Assembly: GCA_963794415.1 (NCBI GenBank)
Contig: CAWCDI010000001.1
Location: 992,001 to 1,056,000, forward strand
DNA length: 64,000 nt
Source: CAVPTL01 sp963794415
GTDB lineage: Bacteria; Actinomycetota; Thermoleophilia; Gaiellales; JAICJC01
Direction: 5' to 3'
In this document: piece after piece, positions 7,480-17,064 of the stretch
Position numbering within the stretch: the stretch's first letter is position 1
How the letters are laid out: every line of letters starts with the position of its first letter
Program-made: the position numbers and the translations under genes
Notes under the pieces: generated by a model
Told to the model about the DNA's origin: nothing
What the model saw: only the letters and a program-made list of their open reading frames with translations
The model's database searches: none

Positions 7480-8128
7480 ACCCCGGCTCGCCGCGAAGCG
7501 GGTCGAGGTCGGTGTCCTCGGCAAGCCATACCTGGATCTCGTCGTCGAGCTCGATCGCGCGCCGCAGGTGGGCGATCGCGTCTGCCGGACGGCCCGCGAG
7601 GCTCTCGCAGCACGCGACGTTGAAGTGCAGCCCGGCGTTGGTGGGCTCGGCTGCGAGCAGCTCGGCGCCGCGGTCTGCCGCAGTGGCGTAGTCGCCCGCC
7701 TCATAGAGCGGGAACACCGCCTCCCACGCGTCGTCGGTCTGGATGTCGCCGGAGAGCTCGACCCACGGGTGCCGCCGCGATCCGTAGCTCGACTGGGTCG
7801 GCGGCGGAAACGACGGGTCGGCGAACGCCCCTACGGGCACGGCAATCAGGTCGGCCTCATCCGCACCGGCGTAGAACACCGTCGCACCGCAGTCGGGACA
7901 GAAGTGGAACACGTGCACCCGCTTGTCGGCCTCGTCCGACGTGCCGGCATACTCGCTGTGGCGGCCGGTGATGGTCACGCGGCCGGCATCGAACCGGGCC
8001 TGCACGGCAAATGCGCTCCCGGTGCGCTTCTGACATGCAAGGCAGTGACAGACCGAGACGCGGGTCGGCTCGCCCTCCACCTCGAGGTGGAGCTGGCCGC
8101 ACGAGCACGCTGCCTGCCGCGTTGCCAT
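7454..8128 (-). CDS. GFA-domain protein with C-terminal TPR-like region
   Basis: The first 130 residues are a GFA (formaldehyde-activating enzyme-like) domain with zinc ligands CSCGQLHL, CHCLACQKRTGSAF and CPDCGATVF. GFA proteins were first tied to glutathione-dependent formaldehyde handling, but most have unknown substrates. From about residue 140 the sequence becomes a helical TPR-like stretch (EAGDYATAADRGAELLAAEPTNAGLHFNVACCESLAG split over two helices). It ends LDPLRGEPGFSELQAG, typical of TPR-end proteins. The fusion suggests the domain acts within a complex; this is inference. It has 224 residues. Confidence 0.85.
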   Translation of the reverse strand: MATRQAACSCGQLHLEVEGEPTRVSVCHCLACQKRTGSAFAVQARFDAGRVTITGRHSEYAGTSDEADKRVHVFHFCPDCGATVFYAGADEADLIAVPVGAFADPSFPPPTQSSYGSRRHPWVELSGDIQTDDAWEAVFPLYEAGDYATAADRGAELLAAEPTNAGLHFNVACCESLAGRPADAIAHLRRAIELDDEIQVWLAEDTDLDPLRGEPGFSELQAGA

Positions 8129-8132
8129 CGCC

Positions 8133-8981
8133 CTAGGACTCGAACCGCTTCACGAACGTGAGCGCCGTGTCGGCCACCTCACGCCACCCGCTGTCGATGG
8201 TGAGCGCGTGGCCGCGGCCGGGGATCTCGACGATCTCGGTGACGCCCTTGTTCTTCTTCTGCTTCTTGAACGACGCGTTCGCGACGGCCCACGGAACGGT
8301 GTGATCCTTCTCGCCGTTGATGATCAGGAGCGGCCCGCGATCCGGGTTCTTGGAGTTCACCTTGGCCTCTGTCCACGGGTTGAAGTTGGCCGTGGCAGCC
8401 TGGAAGAGCGGCGCGCCGGGAGCCGGCACGGCAAACTCGTCGTAGAGCTGCTTGGCCTCGTCCTCGCTCACCGCATTGGCAAACGCGTAGCGGAACTGCT
8501 CGTAGGTGAGCGGCACGGCCTTGTGCCGGTTCAGCGGGTTGCTCAGCACAGGGCTCGCCGACTTGAGCGCCGAGATCGGCAGCGGAAGCACGCCGCGGAA
8601 GGGCGCAGGATCGATTGCGACCGACACCGATGCCAGCCCGCGGCCGGCGACGATCTGCGTGAGGAGCCCGCCGAACGAGTGCCCGATCACCACGGGCTTC
8701 TTCTCGAGCCCGCCGATCACGTCGGAGAAGTGGTCGGCGACCTCGCCCACCGTCTTTCCGGCGAACACCTCCGGATGCTCCTTGGCCTCACCCACCGTCT
8801 CGGGGTCATCGGGCCAGCCGGGAGTCAGCGCGGTGTAGCCGGCCTCCTCGAAGAGCGTCGCCCAGCGATCCCAGCTGCTCGGCAAGAGCCAGAGTCCGTG
8901 GATGAAGACGACCGGCGTGAGGCCCGAGGCATTTGCCTTCTGAACCTGGGCGGTCTCGTGATCAGTGATGACGGTCGCCAT
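8133..8981 (-). CDS. Alpha/beta hydrolase
   Basis: This 282-residue alpha/beta-hydrolase opens with the oxyanion-hole motif VVFIHGLWLLPSSWDRW. The nucleophile elbow is IGHSFGG (Ser near residue 124), the acid probably lies in INGEKDHTVP, and the catalytic histidine is in GRGHALTID near the C terminus. No signal peptide is visible, so it should be cytoplasmic. It resembles non-haem haloperoxidase/esterase relatives, but the substrate cannot be read from sequence. It lies 4 bases upstream of the GFA-TPR gene on the same strand. Confidence 0.9.
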   Translation of the reverse strand: MATVITDHETAQVQKANASGLTPVVFIHGLWLLPSSWDRWATLFEEAGYTALTPGWPDDPETVGEAKEHPEVFAGKTVGEVADHFSDVIGGLEKKPVVIGHSFGGLLTQIVAGRGLASVSVAIDPAPFRGVLPLPISALKSASPVLSNPLNRHKAVPLTYEQFRYAFANAVSEDEAKQLYDEFAVPAPGAPLFQAATANFNPWTEAKVNSKNPDRGPLLIINGEKDHTVPWAVANASFKKQKKNKGVTEIVEIPGRGHALTIDSGWREVADTALTFVKRFES

Positions 8982-9033
8982 GGAGTTCCCCCTGAGGTGG
9001 TTTGGTGACCCAGTGTAGAGGTATGGTGGCGCC

Positions 9034-9681
9034 GTGGAGAGGACGACTTCGGCGCGAGTGTGGTTCGGCGCAACCGCACTTGCGGTGATCGTCGGGCTGG
9101 CGGTTCAGCTGCCGGTCACGGCCACGAACGACCACGGGTACTTCAGCACTCCGGCCGCCCGGGTCTTCAACATGTTCTGCTTCTTCACGGTCGACTCCAA
9201 CATCATCGTCGGGGTCACCTGCCTGCTCCTCGCGATGCGGCTCGACCGCCGCTCCACGGTGTTTCGCGTGTTCCGCCTGGCGGGCCTCGTCGGGATCACC
9301 ATCACCGGCATCATCTACCACGTCGCGCTGGCCGACCTCGCCCAGCTCGACAGCTGGGCGCTCCTCGCCGACCAGATCCTCCACACGCTGGTCCCCATCG
9401 CGGCGGTCGTCGGCTGGCTGATGTTCGGCCCGCGCGGCATGACGTCGTGGCGGGTTGCCGGGCTCGCGCTCCTCTACCCCATCATCTGGGTGGCGTTCAC
9501 GCTCATCCGCGGGCCGATCGTGCACTGGTACCCGTATCCGTTCATCGACGTGATCACCCTCGGCTACGGCAAGGTGATCGCAAACGGCTTCTGGGTCGCA
9601 CTGCTATTCCTGGCCGTGAGCGCTGGCTTCCACAAGCTGGACGGCTGGCTGGACAGGCTCGACAGCCTCCGTCCCCGGTAG
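9034..9681 (+). CDS. Pr6Pr family membrane protein
   Basis: This 215-residue integral membrane protein has about six hydrophobic segments. Family landmarks are ARVFNMFCFFTVDSNIIVG in the first third, IIYHVALADLAQLDSWALLADQILH in the middle and GPIVHWYPYPFIDV near the end, as in the FAR-17a/AIG1-like Pr6Pr family. Biochemical function is unknown. The 3' end overlaps the end of the convergent MFS gene by 78 bases, which is unusual but both reading frames look coding. Confidence 0.85.
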   Translation: MERTTSARVWFGATALAVIVGLAVQLPVTATNDHGYFSTPAARVFNMFCFFTVDSNIIVGVTCLLLAMRLDRRSTVFRVFRLAGLVGITITGIIYHVALADLAQLDSWALLADQILHTLVPIAAVVGWLMFGPRGMTSWRVAGLALLYPIIWVAFTLIRGPIVHWYPYPFIDVITLGYGKVIANGFWVALLFLAVSAGFHKLDGWLDRLDSLRPR

Positions 9682-11368
9682 CGCCTGATCGCCGTCCACG
9701 TAGCGCCCGCCGCGAAACCACGAGGCGGCAGCGGCCACCAGGCAGGCGATGATCGCAAACGTGAATGCGAGGTGCAGGCCGGTGCGAAACGGCGCTGCGA
9801 TGAGGTTCGGGAAGAACTCACGGCCCGAGATGGTCGCGACGTTTGCGTGTGACACGTGGCTGAGGACGTGGGCGCCGAGCAGGTGCTGGATCGGGTTGTA
9901 GCCAAGGAACGCTGCGAAGAGGATCGAGATCGGCGGCAGGTTCGCGGCGTGGTGCGCCGCAGCCGCCGGCACGCCGTGAGCCTCGAGCCCGGCCGACATG
10001 TGGGTCGGAAGCGTCGAGGCGAGGCCGACGATCATGAGGCTGAAGAAGATGCCGATCGAGAGCACCTGGGCGGAGTTCTGGAACGTCTGGTTCATGCCGC
10101 CGCCTGCCCCGCGATCGGCCGGCGGGAGGCTGTTCATGACGCCCGCGCGGTTCGGCGATGCGAACACGCCCATCGAGGCGCCCATCAGCAGCAGGATGGC
10201 GGCGAACTCCCAGTAGTTGAAGTCGATCGGAAGCAGCGCGAGCAGGATGAACCCGAGCGCCGCGCCGAGCATCCCGCCCGTTGCAAACGGCCGGGCGCCG
10301 TACCTGTCCGACAGGTAGCCGCTGACGGGCCCGGCGGCCATGATCCCGATGGTCAGCGGCAGCATGTAGATGCCGGCCCAGAGCGGCGTCTGCTCGAAGG
10401 TGTAGCCGTGCAGCGGCAGCCAGATGCCCTGCAGCCAGATGATGAGGATGAACATCAGCCCGCCGCGCGCAACCGCCGACATGAAGCTCGAGAGCGTGCC
10501 GAACGTGAACGCCCGCACCTTGAAGAGCGGCAGCTTGAACATGGGGTCGGACACCCTCGACTCGACCACCGCGAAGGCGATCAGGAGCAGCGCCCCCGCT
10601 CCCAGCTCGGCGAGCACCTGCGGCGAGCCCCAGGCCATCGGATGCGCCGTCGTAAGGCCGGATGCCGTGCGTCACGCCGATCATGATCAGGATCAGGCCG
10701 GCGCCGAAGGTGATGTTCCCGAGCCAGTCGATGGGCGCCCGCTTGTGGATGCCGGTCTCCTCCAGCTTCATGTACGCCCAGACGGTGCCGAAGAGGCCGA
10801 TCGGCACGGAGATGAGAAAGACCAGCCGCCAGTTGACCGGCGCGAGCAGGCCGCCCAGCACGAGCCCCACGAACATGCCGGCCACGGCCACGACGTTGTT
10901 GAGCCCGAGCGCCATCCCGCGCTGGTGCGACGGGAACGCGTCGGTGAGGATCGCGGCGGAGTTCCCGAGCAGGAACGCCGCCCCAACTCCCTGGACGATG
11001 CGCCACGCGATCAGCCAGTCGGCGCCGGACGTGCCGGTGAGCCAATCGACCGCCAGGAGCAGCGACGCCCCGGTGTAGATGACGAACCCGAGGTTGTACA
11101 TCTTCACCCGCCCGTACATGTCGCCCAGGCGGCCGAAGCTCACGACCAGCACGCTGGTCACGATCAGGTAGCCGAAGATCATCCAGAGCAGGTAGAAGCT
11201 GTTGCCCGGCTTCAGCGGATCAAGGCCGATGCCGCGGAAGATGTCGGGCATCGCGATGAGCACGATCGACGAGTCGAGGGTCGCCAGCAGCACTCCAAGC
11301 GTCGTGTTGGAGAGCGCGATCCACTTGTACGAATCGCTTCGGGCTGGGTGTTGGTCGGTCGTCTGCAA
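9604..11368 (-). CDS. MFS drug/proton antiporter, DHA2-like (one frameshift)
   Basis: This is a 14-helix major facilitator of the EmrB/QacA type, expected to export drugs or other small molecules. The N-terminal half from ATG 11368 has LATLDSSIVLIAMPDIF, the loop motif GRLGDMYGRVKMYNLG and ILTDAFPSHQRGMALGL (motif C region). The C-terminal half is in another frame from about 10638 (MAWGSPQVLAELGAG). Deleting one base near 10639 joins them into a single 587-residue protein, so I treat it as one gene with a probable +1 sequence error. The end overlaps the Pr6Pr gene. Confidence 0.85.
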
Positions 11369-11459
11369 AGCTTCCGTTGACGTTAGGTTATCAACTTCGC
11401 GTGGCTGGCCGCCCCGCTACGCCCTACACTGTGCCACTTGCAGTCGGCACCAAACATCC

Positions 11460-12179
11460 GTGGCTGAGCGCGTCGCGATCGTGACCGGCGCAGCCGGCGG
11501 GCTCGGCAGCGCCATCTGCGAGGTGCTCGAGCGCGACGGCGCCACCGTGATCGGCGTGGACATCACCGGTGACGGCTGCGACCACCTCGACGTGTCCTCC
11601 GACGAGGGATGCCGGCGCATGGTCGAGCTCGCGATCGAGCGCCACGGCCGGCTCGACACCCTCGTCTTGAACGCCGGCGCCCAGTTCATGTCGCCATTTG
11701 CCGAGTTCCCGCTCGAGCAGTGGGATCGCCTGGTCGGGCTCATGCTGACCGGCCCGTTCCTCGCCATCAAGCACGCGTGGGGGCCGCTCACCGAGCGGCC
11801 CGGGGGGCGCATCATCGTGACCGCGTCAACCTCGAGCCTTGTCGGCGAGGTGTACAAGCCCGCCTACGTCTCGGCCAAGCACGGTGTCGCCGGCCTCGTG
11901 AAGGTCGCCGCGCTCGAGGGCGCGAAGCTCGGCCTCAACGTGAACGCGGTCGCTCCGGGCTGGATGTGGACGGGGATGGCCGAGGGCCAGATCGACGATC
12001 AGGCGCGGCTCCACGGGCTCACCCGCGAGGAGGTGCTCGCCTCGATGGACAGGAACAATCCGGCGGGCCGGATGATCGAGCCGCGCGAGGTGGCCGAGGT
12101 CGTGGGCTTCCTCGCCGGGGAGCGCGCCTCCGCGGTGAGCGGGATCGTGATCCCGGTCGATCTCGCCTCCATGGCCTGA
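11460..12179 (+). CDS. Short-chain dehydrogenase/reductase
   Basis: This 239-residue SDR has the cofactor motif VTGAAGGLGSA, HLDVSSDEG, the NAGAQF strand, and the catalytic set Ser (TASTSSLVG), Tyr and Lys (YVSAKHG). AVAPGWMWTGMA and the C-terminal VSGIVIPVD fit the 3-hydroxybutyrate dehydrogenase or 3-oxoacyl-ACP reductase-like subgroup, but the substrate is not certain. The start is the GTG at 11460 (VAERVAIVTG). An ATG far upstream would add residues with no similarity. Confidence 0.93.
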   Translation: MAERVAIVTGAAGGLGSAICEVLERDGATVIGVDITGDGCDHLDVSSDEGCRRMVELAIERHGRLDTLVLNAGAQFMSPFAEFPLEQWDRLVGLMLTGPFLAIKHAWGPLTERPGGRIIVTASTSSLVGEVYKPAYVSAKHGVAGLVKVAALEGAKLGLNVNAVAPGWMWTGMAEGQIDDQARLHGLTREEVLASMDRNNPAGRMIEPREVAEVVGFLAGERASAVSGIVIPVDLASMA

Positions 12180-12221
12180 AAAATGGCCAGACACGCAGTG
12201 TGAACCAGTAACATCTGACGC

Positions 12222-12818
12222 ATGCATCGACCGGACGATGCGGGGACGATCCTCGCCGCGACCTTCGATGATCTCCCGGCGATCACGGAGATCTCCTCGG
12301 CAGCGTTGATCGACGACCCCGTCATGCGGTGGATCTACGGCGACGGTCCCGACCTCCTCGAGCGGCTGGTCGCGGCGACGACTCTCTGGACGTCGGGGCT
12401 CATCGGCCTCGGAAACGCCTGGCGCACCGCGGACGGCGCGGCGATGTCCGCCTGGATCTGGCCGGACGACATCCCCGAGCTCTACGCCATCGACCTGCAG
12501 ATCCGACCCGCGATGACGGCGCTCTCCATCGACGGGACCCGCTACAGCACCTTCTGGGACTGGATCGACGGGCTGGGGCCGACCGAGCCGTACTGCTACC
12601 TGGACCAGCTCTGCGTCACCGCCGCGCACCGCCGGCACGGGGTCGGCTCGGCGCTACTCCGGCACGGGATCGACCGGGCCGTCACGGAGGGCATGCGCTG
12701 TGGCCTGATCGCCCGGACGCCGCAGCACATCGCCTACTTCTCGCGGGCCGGGTTCACGGTCGAGACCGAGCTCCACACTCCCGGCGGCGGCCCGACCCTC
12801 TGGCAGATGTTCATTTGA
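12222..12818 (+). CDS. GNAT N-acetyltransferase, first of a tandem trio
   Basis: This 198-residue protein shares the pattern DDPVMRWIYGDGPD, WIWPDDIPELY, the acetyl-CoA loop CVTAAHRRHGVGSALLRHGI and ARTPQHIAYFSRAGF...PGGGP with the two genes that follow. It is the most divergent of the three. Substrate unknown; this subgroup is often annotated simply as GNAT family. The ATG is at 12222, preceded by AACATCTGACGC with no strong ribosome site. The gap to the next gene is 71 bases. Confidence 0.87.
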   Translation: MHRPDDAGTILAATFDDLPAITEISSAALIDDPVMRWIYGDGPDLLERLVAATTLWTSGLIGLGNAWRTADGAAMSAWIWPDDIPELYAIDLQIRPAMTALSIDGTRYSTFWDWIDGLGPTEPYCYLDQLCVTAAHRRHGVGSALLRHGIDRAVTEGMRCGLIARTPQHIAYFSRAGFTVETELHTPGGGPTLWQMFI

Positions 12819-12889
12819 CGCTGCTCGAGGTCGATGACCCTGGGGATGAGCGTGAATCTCGGCATGCGCAGAGCCGCGTGAGCCCGCGC

Positions 12890-13471
12890 ATGACGTCAGT
12901 GCGCCCGGCGACGCTGGACGACCTCGGCTGGATGGCAGGCACCATCGCACGCGCCTACCTCGACGACCCCATGGTGCGATGGGTCTACGGCGACGGAGAT
13001 GATTTCGTCGATCGCCTCACGCGGGCGGCCCGGGCCTGGCGGCCGCCGATGATCGAGCGCGGCAACGTCTGGTGCACCGACGACTGTACCGCGATGGCCG
13101 CCTTCATCCTGCCCGATGACCTGCCCGAGCTCTACTGGCACGACATCGAGACCAGGGCGACGCTGCTCGACCTCACCAACGACGGCGGAACCCGCTATGA
13201 CGAGTTCTTCAACTTCGTGGACGGCCACGGCCCCAGCGAGCCGCACTGCGTCCTCGACATGATCTGCGTCGCCGAGGCCCACCGCCGCACCGGGCGCGGT
13301 GCCGCGCTCATGGCGCACGGCCTCGAGATCGCCCGTGCCCACGGCGTGCGGTCGAGCCTGATTGCCCGCACACCCGAGCAGATCACCTACTTCACGCGCT
13401 TCGGATTCCGCGCCGAGTACCAGCTCGAGCCGCCCGGCGGCGGGCCCAGGGTCTCGGTGATGTTCGCCTGA
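12890..13471 (+). CDS. GNAT N-acetyltransferase, second of a tandem trio
   Basis: This 193-residue acetyltransferase starts at ATG 12890 (MTSVRPATLDDLGWM). It has DDPMVRWVYGDGDDF, WCTDDCTAMAAFILPDDLPELYW, ICVAEAHRRTGRGAALMAHGL and FTRFGFRAEYQLEPPGGGP. It is very close to the third copy at both the protein and DNA levels, so the pair arose by recent tandem duplication. A longer open frame begins at 12329 but its first 187 residues are a shadow of the preceding gene. Confidence 0.87.
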   Translation: MTSVRPATLDDLGWMAGTIARAYLDDPMVRWVYGDGDDFVDRLTRAARAWRPPMIERGNVWCTDDCTAMAAFILPDDLPELYWHDIETRATLLDLTNDGGTRYDEFFNFVDGHGPSEPHCVLDMICVAEAHRRTGRGAALMAHGLEIARAHGVRSSLIARTPEQITYFTRFGFRAEYQLEPPGGGPRVSVMFA

Positions 13472-13515
13472 GCCCCGTCGGTGTACGCCCAGCCACGCTC
13501 GACGACCTCGCGTGG

Positions 13516-14058
13516 ATGTCGGCCGATGTCGCGCTCGCATACCACAGCGATCCGGTCATGACCTGGGCGTACGGCGGCGTGGACGATCACTTCGTCGAGC
13601 GACTCACGCGCGCCGCCACGGCGTGGCGGCGGCCGATGATCGAGCGTGGCAACGTCTGGTGCACCGACGACCGCACCGGCATGATCACGTTCGTCCTGCC
13701 CGACGACCTGCCCGAGCTCTACTGGCACGACATCGAGACGAGGGCGACCCTCCTCGACCAGACCACCGACGGCGGAGCGCGCTACGACCTCTTCTTCAAC
13801 TTCATCGACGGCCACGGGCCCAGCGAGCCCCACTGCATGCTGGATGCGATCTGCGTTGCCGAGGGCCACCGCCGCCAGGGGCGCGGCACGGCCCTGATGA
13901 ACCACGTGCTCGAGCTCGCCCGGGCCCAGGACGTGCGGTCAAGCCTCATGGCCCGCACGCCCGGGCAGATCGCGTTCTTCTCGCGCTTCGGGTTCGTGAC
14001 CGAGTACGAGCTCGAGCCGCCCGGAGGCGGCCCGAAGGTCTCGATGATGTTCGCCTGA
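13516..14058 (+). CDS. GNAT N-acetyltransferase, third of a tandem trio (start uncertain)
   Basis: This near-duplicate of the preceding gene has WCTDDRTGMITFVLPDDLPELYW, ICVAEGHRRQGRGTALMNHVL and LEPPGGGPKVSMMFA. The coordinates use the first ATG. Alignment with copy two shows that the codons before it (VRPATLDDLAW) are also protein-coding, back to about 13468, where a CTG overlaps the preceding stop. No ATG, GTG or TTG exists in that stretch. Either an unusual start is used, a 5' deletion shortened the gene, or a base is wrong. Confidence 0.82.
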   Translation: MSADVALAYHSDPVMTWAYGGVDDHFVERLTRAATAWRRPMIERGNVWCTDDRTGMITFVLPDDLPELYWHDIETRATLLDQTTDGGARYDLFFNFIDGHGPSEPHCMLDAICVAEGHRRQGRGTALMNHVLELARAQDVRSSLMARTPGQIAFFSRFGFVTEYELEPPGGGPKVSMMFA

Positions 14059-14061
14059 CCG

Positions 14062-16062
14062 CTAGCTGGTGACGCGGAAGCCCCAGTAGCCCCAGGTGAC
14101 GGCGCCGTGGCCCACCTTGTCGCCCTGGTAGACGATGGCGATCCGGTAGAGGTGGCCGATCACCGCGTTCGAGGCGTACGGCAGCGGCAGCGTCACCTTG
14201 GACGCCGCGCCGAGCAGGTGGTGGGCCGAGTAGACCGACTTCCAGCTGCTGCCGGACTTCTGCTGGATCACCAGGTACACCATGCGGTTCTTCAGGTTCG
14301 GCGTGGCGGTGATGGTGAACTGAGGGCATCCGGCGTTGTGGGTCTTGACGCAGCCGGCCTGGTAGTGGAAGAGGCGATAGCCGGACGACGTCCCGTAGCC
14401 GCCCGGCCAGGCGCCCTTCAGGATCGGCAGCACCGCGATGGAGATGGCTTTCGCGGTTGACGGGTTGTACGTGTCGTCGCCGGCGAACGTCGCGGAGTAC
14501 GTGGTGCTGAGATGCGGCGTCTGGGAGAGCGTCACCGAGCCGGCGCTTCCGACGGGGCCCGTATAGATCGCCGTCTTCACGCCGACAACTGTCTTCCAGA
14601 TCGTGATCTCCGCGCCTGGCTGGAACGGCGCCAGAGTCGCCGTGAGCGAGAGGCTCTTGTTGTAGACCAGTGACTTGGTGACTGTCGACGTCAGCGCAAG
14701 CTTGTCCGCCGTTCCCAGCACCGTCTCGTTCTGGGAGACCGACGCCGCCTGGTAGCCACCGCCGCCTGCGAACCCGAACGTCAGCTTCCACACTCCGGTT
14801 CGCGTGAACGCGGGCGCCGTATAGGTGAACGTCCCATCGCTCGCGGTCGACACGCTGTCGGTGATCGCCGTGCCGACAGGCGGCGTGAGCGTGACGTCGA
14901 TCTGCTGGTGCCCGAGATCGGTTTGCGGGGATCCCACCAGCCTGTCCGTGAACGTCTCGGGGCTATTGAGACCGCCACCAGTGCCCTGCGGGGTGAGGAA
15001 CTGCGTCCAGTAGGTTGGGGTCGCAGGGACAGAGAACGCCATGAACGACGGATGCGCGTCCTGGAAGGTGACTCTCGTGATCTCCGCGAGCCCCGAGTTC
15101 GACGTGAAGGTCAAGGGCTGATCGGCGAGCTCGGTGCCTCCGGCTTCGGGCTGCTCCGTGTAGAGCACCTCGCCGGTCGCAGAGTCCAGCACCTCGTACG
15201 CAGCTGACCAGACCCCGTAACTCGGATCCGAGAAGCTGACACGCGAGCCGTCATACGACAGCGACACCACGCCGGCAGAGGCGGGCGAGACGACCGAGAG
15301 CGTGCGGACGGTGGCAAGCGTGGTCGGCGACATCAGAAGGACGCCGCCTGTCCCCCGCGGCATCGCGAGGAGCGATCCGTCGCCCGACACGGCAAACTGG
15401 CTGCGAGAGCCGCTGATCGTCCCGGTGACTGCCGGCGTGCTCGATGCGTGGACGGCGAGCATCTGCTGCGTCCCGCCCTCCTCGACATACACGGTCGCAG
15501 CGCCGTCGGAGCCACCGATGATCGAGAAGTTGATGCCGTTCGGCAGAACGCCGGGATAGGTCTTCAACGTGTGGGTGCCCGAGACCGGGAACGACTCGAG
15601 GACGCCCGTGTGGGGGTCGATCAGCCACACCTGCCCCCCGGCCACCGCGACGCCGTTTTGGGGAATGAACCCGAGGCTCACGTTCGCAACCAGTGCGAGC
15701 GTCGTCGCGCTGAAGATCTCGACATGCTGCCGGCTCGTGGTGCCCGATCCTCCGAAGACGACCGCGACGACCCCGTTCCCGAGCGCCGTCGGCTCGGCGT
15801 TTGCCCCGAGAGGAACGCTCTTCACCAGCACGCCTGCCGGCGAGCGAGTCTGAAGGTTGACGGTGCCGCCGTTTCCGGTCTCGGCGATCAGCCGGCCGCT
15901 TGCGTGGTTGAAGCCGACGATCGTGCCGCTGGTCGCTCCCGTGAGCACGGTGGACACTGTCTGGCTCGCGCCGGCGGTCGATGCGCCGAGCGCGACCACA
16001 GCGACAGCAGCGGCACAGAGCGCGACGAAGGCACGGCGAAGAGGGCGAGGGGGAAATCGCAT
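14062..16062 (-). CDS. Secreted beta-propeller and Ig-like repeat protein
   Basis: This 666-residue protein carries a Sec signal peptide (RRAFVALCAAAVAVVALGASTAGA). Residues about 35-360 are low-conservation beta-propeller-like blades (GVAVAGGQVWLIDPHTGVLES is one). About 370-540 are Ig-like domains of the bacterial adhesin/Ig-like-3 type (SKLVYNKSLSLTATL-like strands and YSATFAGDDTYNPSTAKA). The last 110 residues form a separate domain with paired cysteines (AGCVKTHNAGCPQF) ending in aromatic-rich GYWGFRVTS. No enzyme motif is visible. It is probably a cell-surface or extracellular protein; the role is not recognised. Confidence 0.8.
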   Translation of the reverse strand: MRFPPRPLRRAFVALCAAAVAVVALGASTAGASQTVSTVLTGATSGTIVGFNHASGRLIAETGNGGTVNLQTRSPAGVLVKSVPLGANAEPTALGNGVVAVVFGGSGTTSRQHVEIFSATTLALVANVSLGFIPQNGVAVAGGQVWLIDPHTGVLESFPVSGTHTLKTYPGVLPNGINFSIIGGSDGAATVYVEEGGTQQMLAVHASSTPAVTGTISGSRSQFAVSGDGSLLAMPRGTGGVLLMSPTTLATVRTLSVVSPASAGVVSLSYDGSRVSFSDPSYGVWSAAYEVLDSATGEVLYTEQPEAGGTELADQPLTFTSNSGLAEITRVTFQDAHPSFMAFSVPATPTYWTQFLTPQGTGGGLNSPETFTDRLVGSPQTDLGHQQIDVTLTPPVGTAITDSVSTASDGTFTYTAPAFTRTGVWKLTFGFAGGGGYQAASVSQNETVLGTADKLALTSTVTKSLVYNKSLSLTATLAPFQPGAEITIWKTVVGVKTAIYTGPVGSAGSVTLSQTPHLSTTYSATFAGDDTYNPSTAKAISIAVLPILKGAWPGGYGTSSGYRLFHYQAGCVKTHNAGCPQFTITATPNLKNRMVYLVIQQKSGSSWKSVYSAHHLLGAASKVTLPLPYASNAVIGHLYRIAIVYQGDKVGHGAVTWGYWGFRVTS

Positions 16063-16149
16063 CGGCGCATCACATCCTGTGGGCGGTCGGGGAGCCTGTC
16101 AACGTCAACAGTTGGCGAGCAATGTGAAAGTCCCTGCTACAGAGGGAGG

Positions 16150-17064
16150 TCAGGCATCGCCGACATCGGCCGCGACAGCCGCCCCGGCAGAGCGCGCGGC
16201 TCCCACCGAGGCTGCCACGACCAGCGCGACTGCAGCGAGCTCGGTCGCCGACGGGCGCTGGCCCAGCAGGATCGCGCCAACCACCGTCGCAAACGCCGGC
16301 TCGAGGCTCACCAGCACGCCGTAGGTGGCCGCTGCCATCCGCTGCAGGGCGGCGAACTCCAGCAGGTACGGGATGGCCGTGAGGATCCCGAGCCCCGCCA
16401 TCGCCGCGATTACCCCGGCGTCGATCGCCGAGCCGTGGAACGAGCCGGGCACGAAGGGGATCAGCACCACCGCCGCGATCAGGGTTGCCAGCGTGAGCCC
16501 CTGGCTCGACGGGATCACGGCCCCGATGCGCTGGGCGAGCACCGCGTAGGCGCCCCAGCAGACGCCGTCGAGCACCGCGAAGCCGAGGCCTGCAGGATCG
16601 AGCGCCGCACCTCCCGGCAGGCCGCCGAAGAGCGCCACGCCGGCAGCGGCAAGCACGACCCAGGCCACGTCGCGCGGCCTGCGCGACCCCCAGAGCGCAA
16701 CTGCGAGGGGCCCGATGAACGACACCGTCACCGTCACGCCGATCGGGATGCGCTCGACCGCCAGGTAGAAGGCGACGTTGGTGCCGGCGAGCACCACCCC
16801 GAGGAGCAGCACCAGGCGGAGGTGGCCCCGCTCGATGCCGCGGATCCGCGGCCGGGCGGCGGCGCACAGCAGGATCCCGGCGATCATCGTCCGCACCCAG
16901 GCCGTTCCCGCCGCGCCGAACGCCGGCAGCACCCAGACGCCGAGCGCTCCGCCCACCTGGAAGCAGATGATCGCGCCGATCAGGAGCGCCATCGGCGGCA
17001 CCCGGTCGAAGGCCCGGTCCAGGCCCGCCCGGGGCATGGCGCCGGCGTCGGCGATCTCGCTCAT
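16150..17064 (-). CDS. EamA/DMT family transporter
   Basis: This 304-residue protein has ten predicted membrane helices in two EamA repeats, as in RhtA/YdcZ-like exporters of the drug/metabolite transporter superfamily. VLAGTNVAFYLAVERIPIGVTVTVSFIGP ends repeat one, and YLLEFAALQRMAAATYGVLVSLEPAFATVVGAILLGQ is the matching part of repeat two. The RhtA-like LEP motif is present. Export of an amino acid or related metabolite is likely but the substrate is unknown. ATG at 17064. Confidence 0.88.
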   Translation of the reverse strand: MSEIADAGAMPRAGLDRAFDRVPPMALLIGAIICFQVGGALGVWVLPAFGAAGTAWVRTMIAGILLCAAARPRIRGIERGHLRLVLLLGVVLAGTNVAFYLAVERIPIGVTVTVSFIGPLAVALWGSRRPRDVAWVVLAAAGVALFGGLPGGAALDPAGLGFAVLDGVCWGAYAVLAQRIGAVIPSSQGLTLATLIAAVVLIPFVPGSFHGSAIDAGVIAAMAGLGILTAIPYLLEFAALQRMAAATYGVLVSLEPAFATVVGAILLGQRPSATELAAVALVVAASVGAARSAGAAVAADVGDA

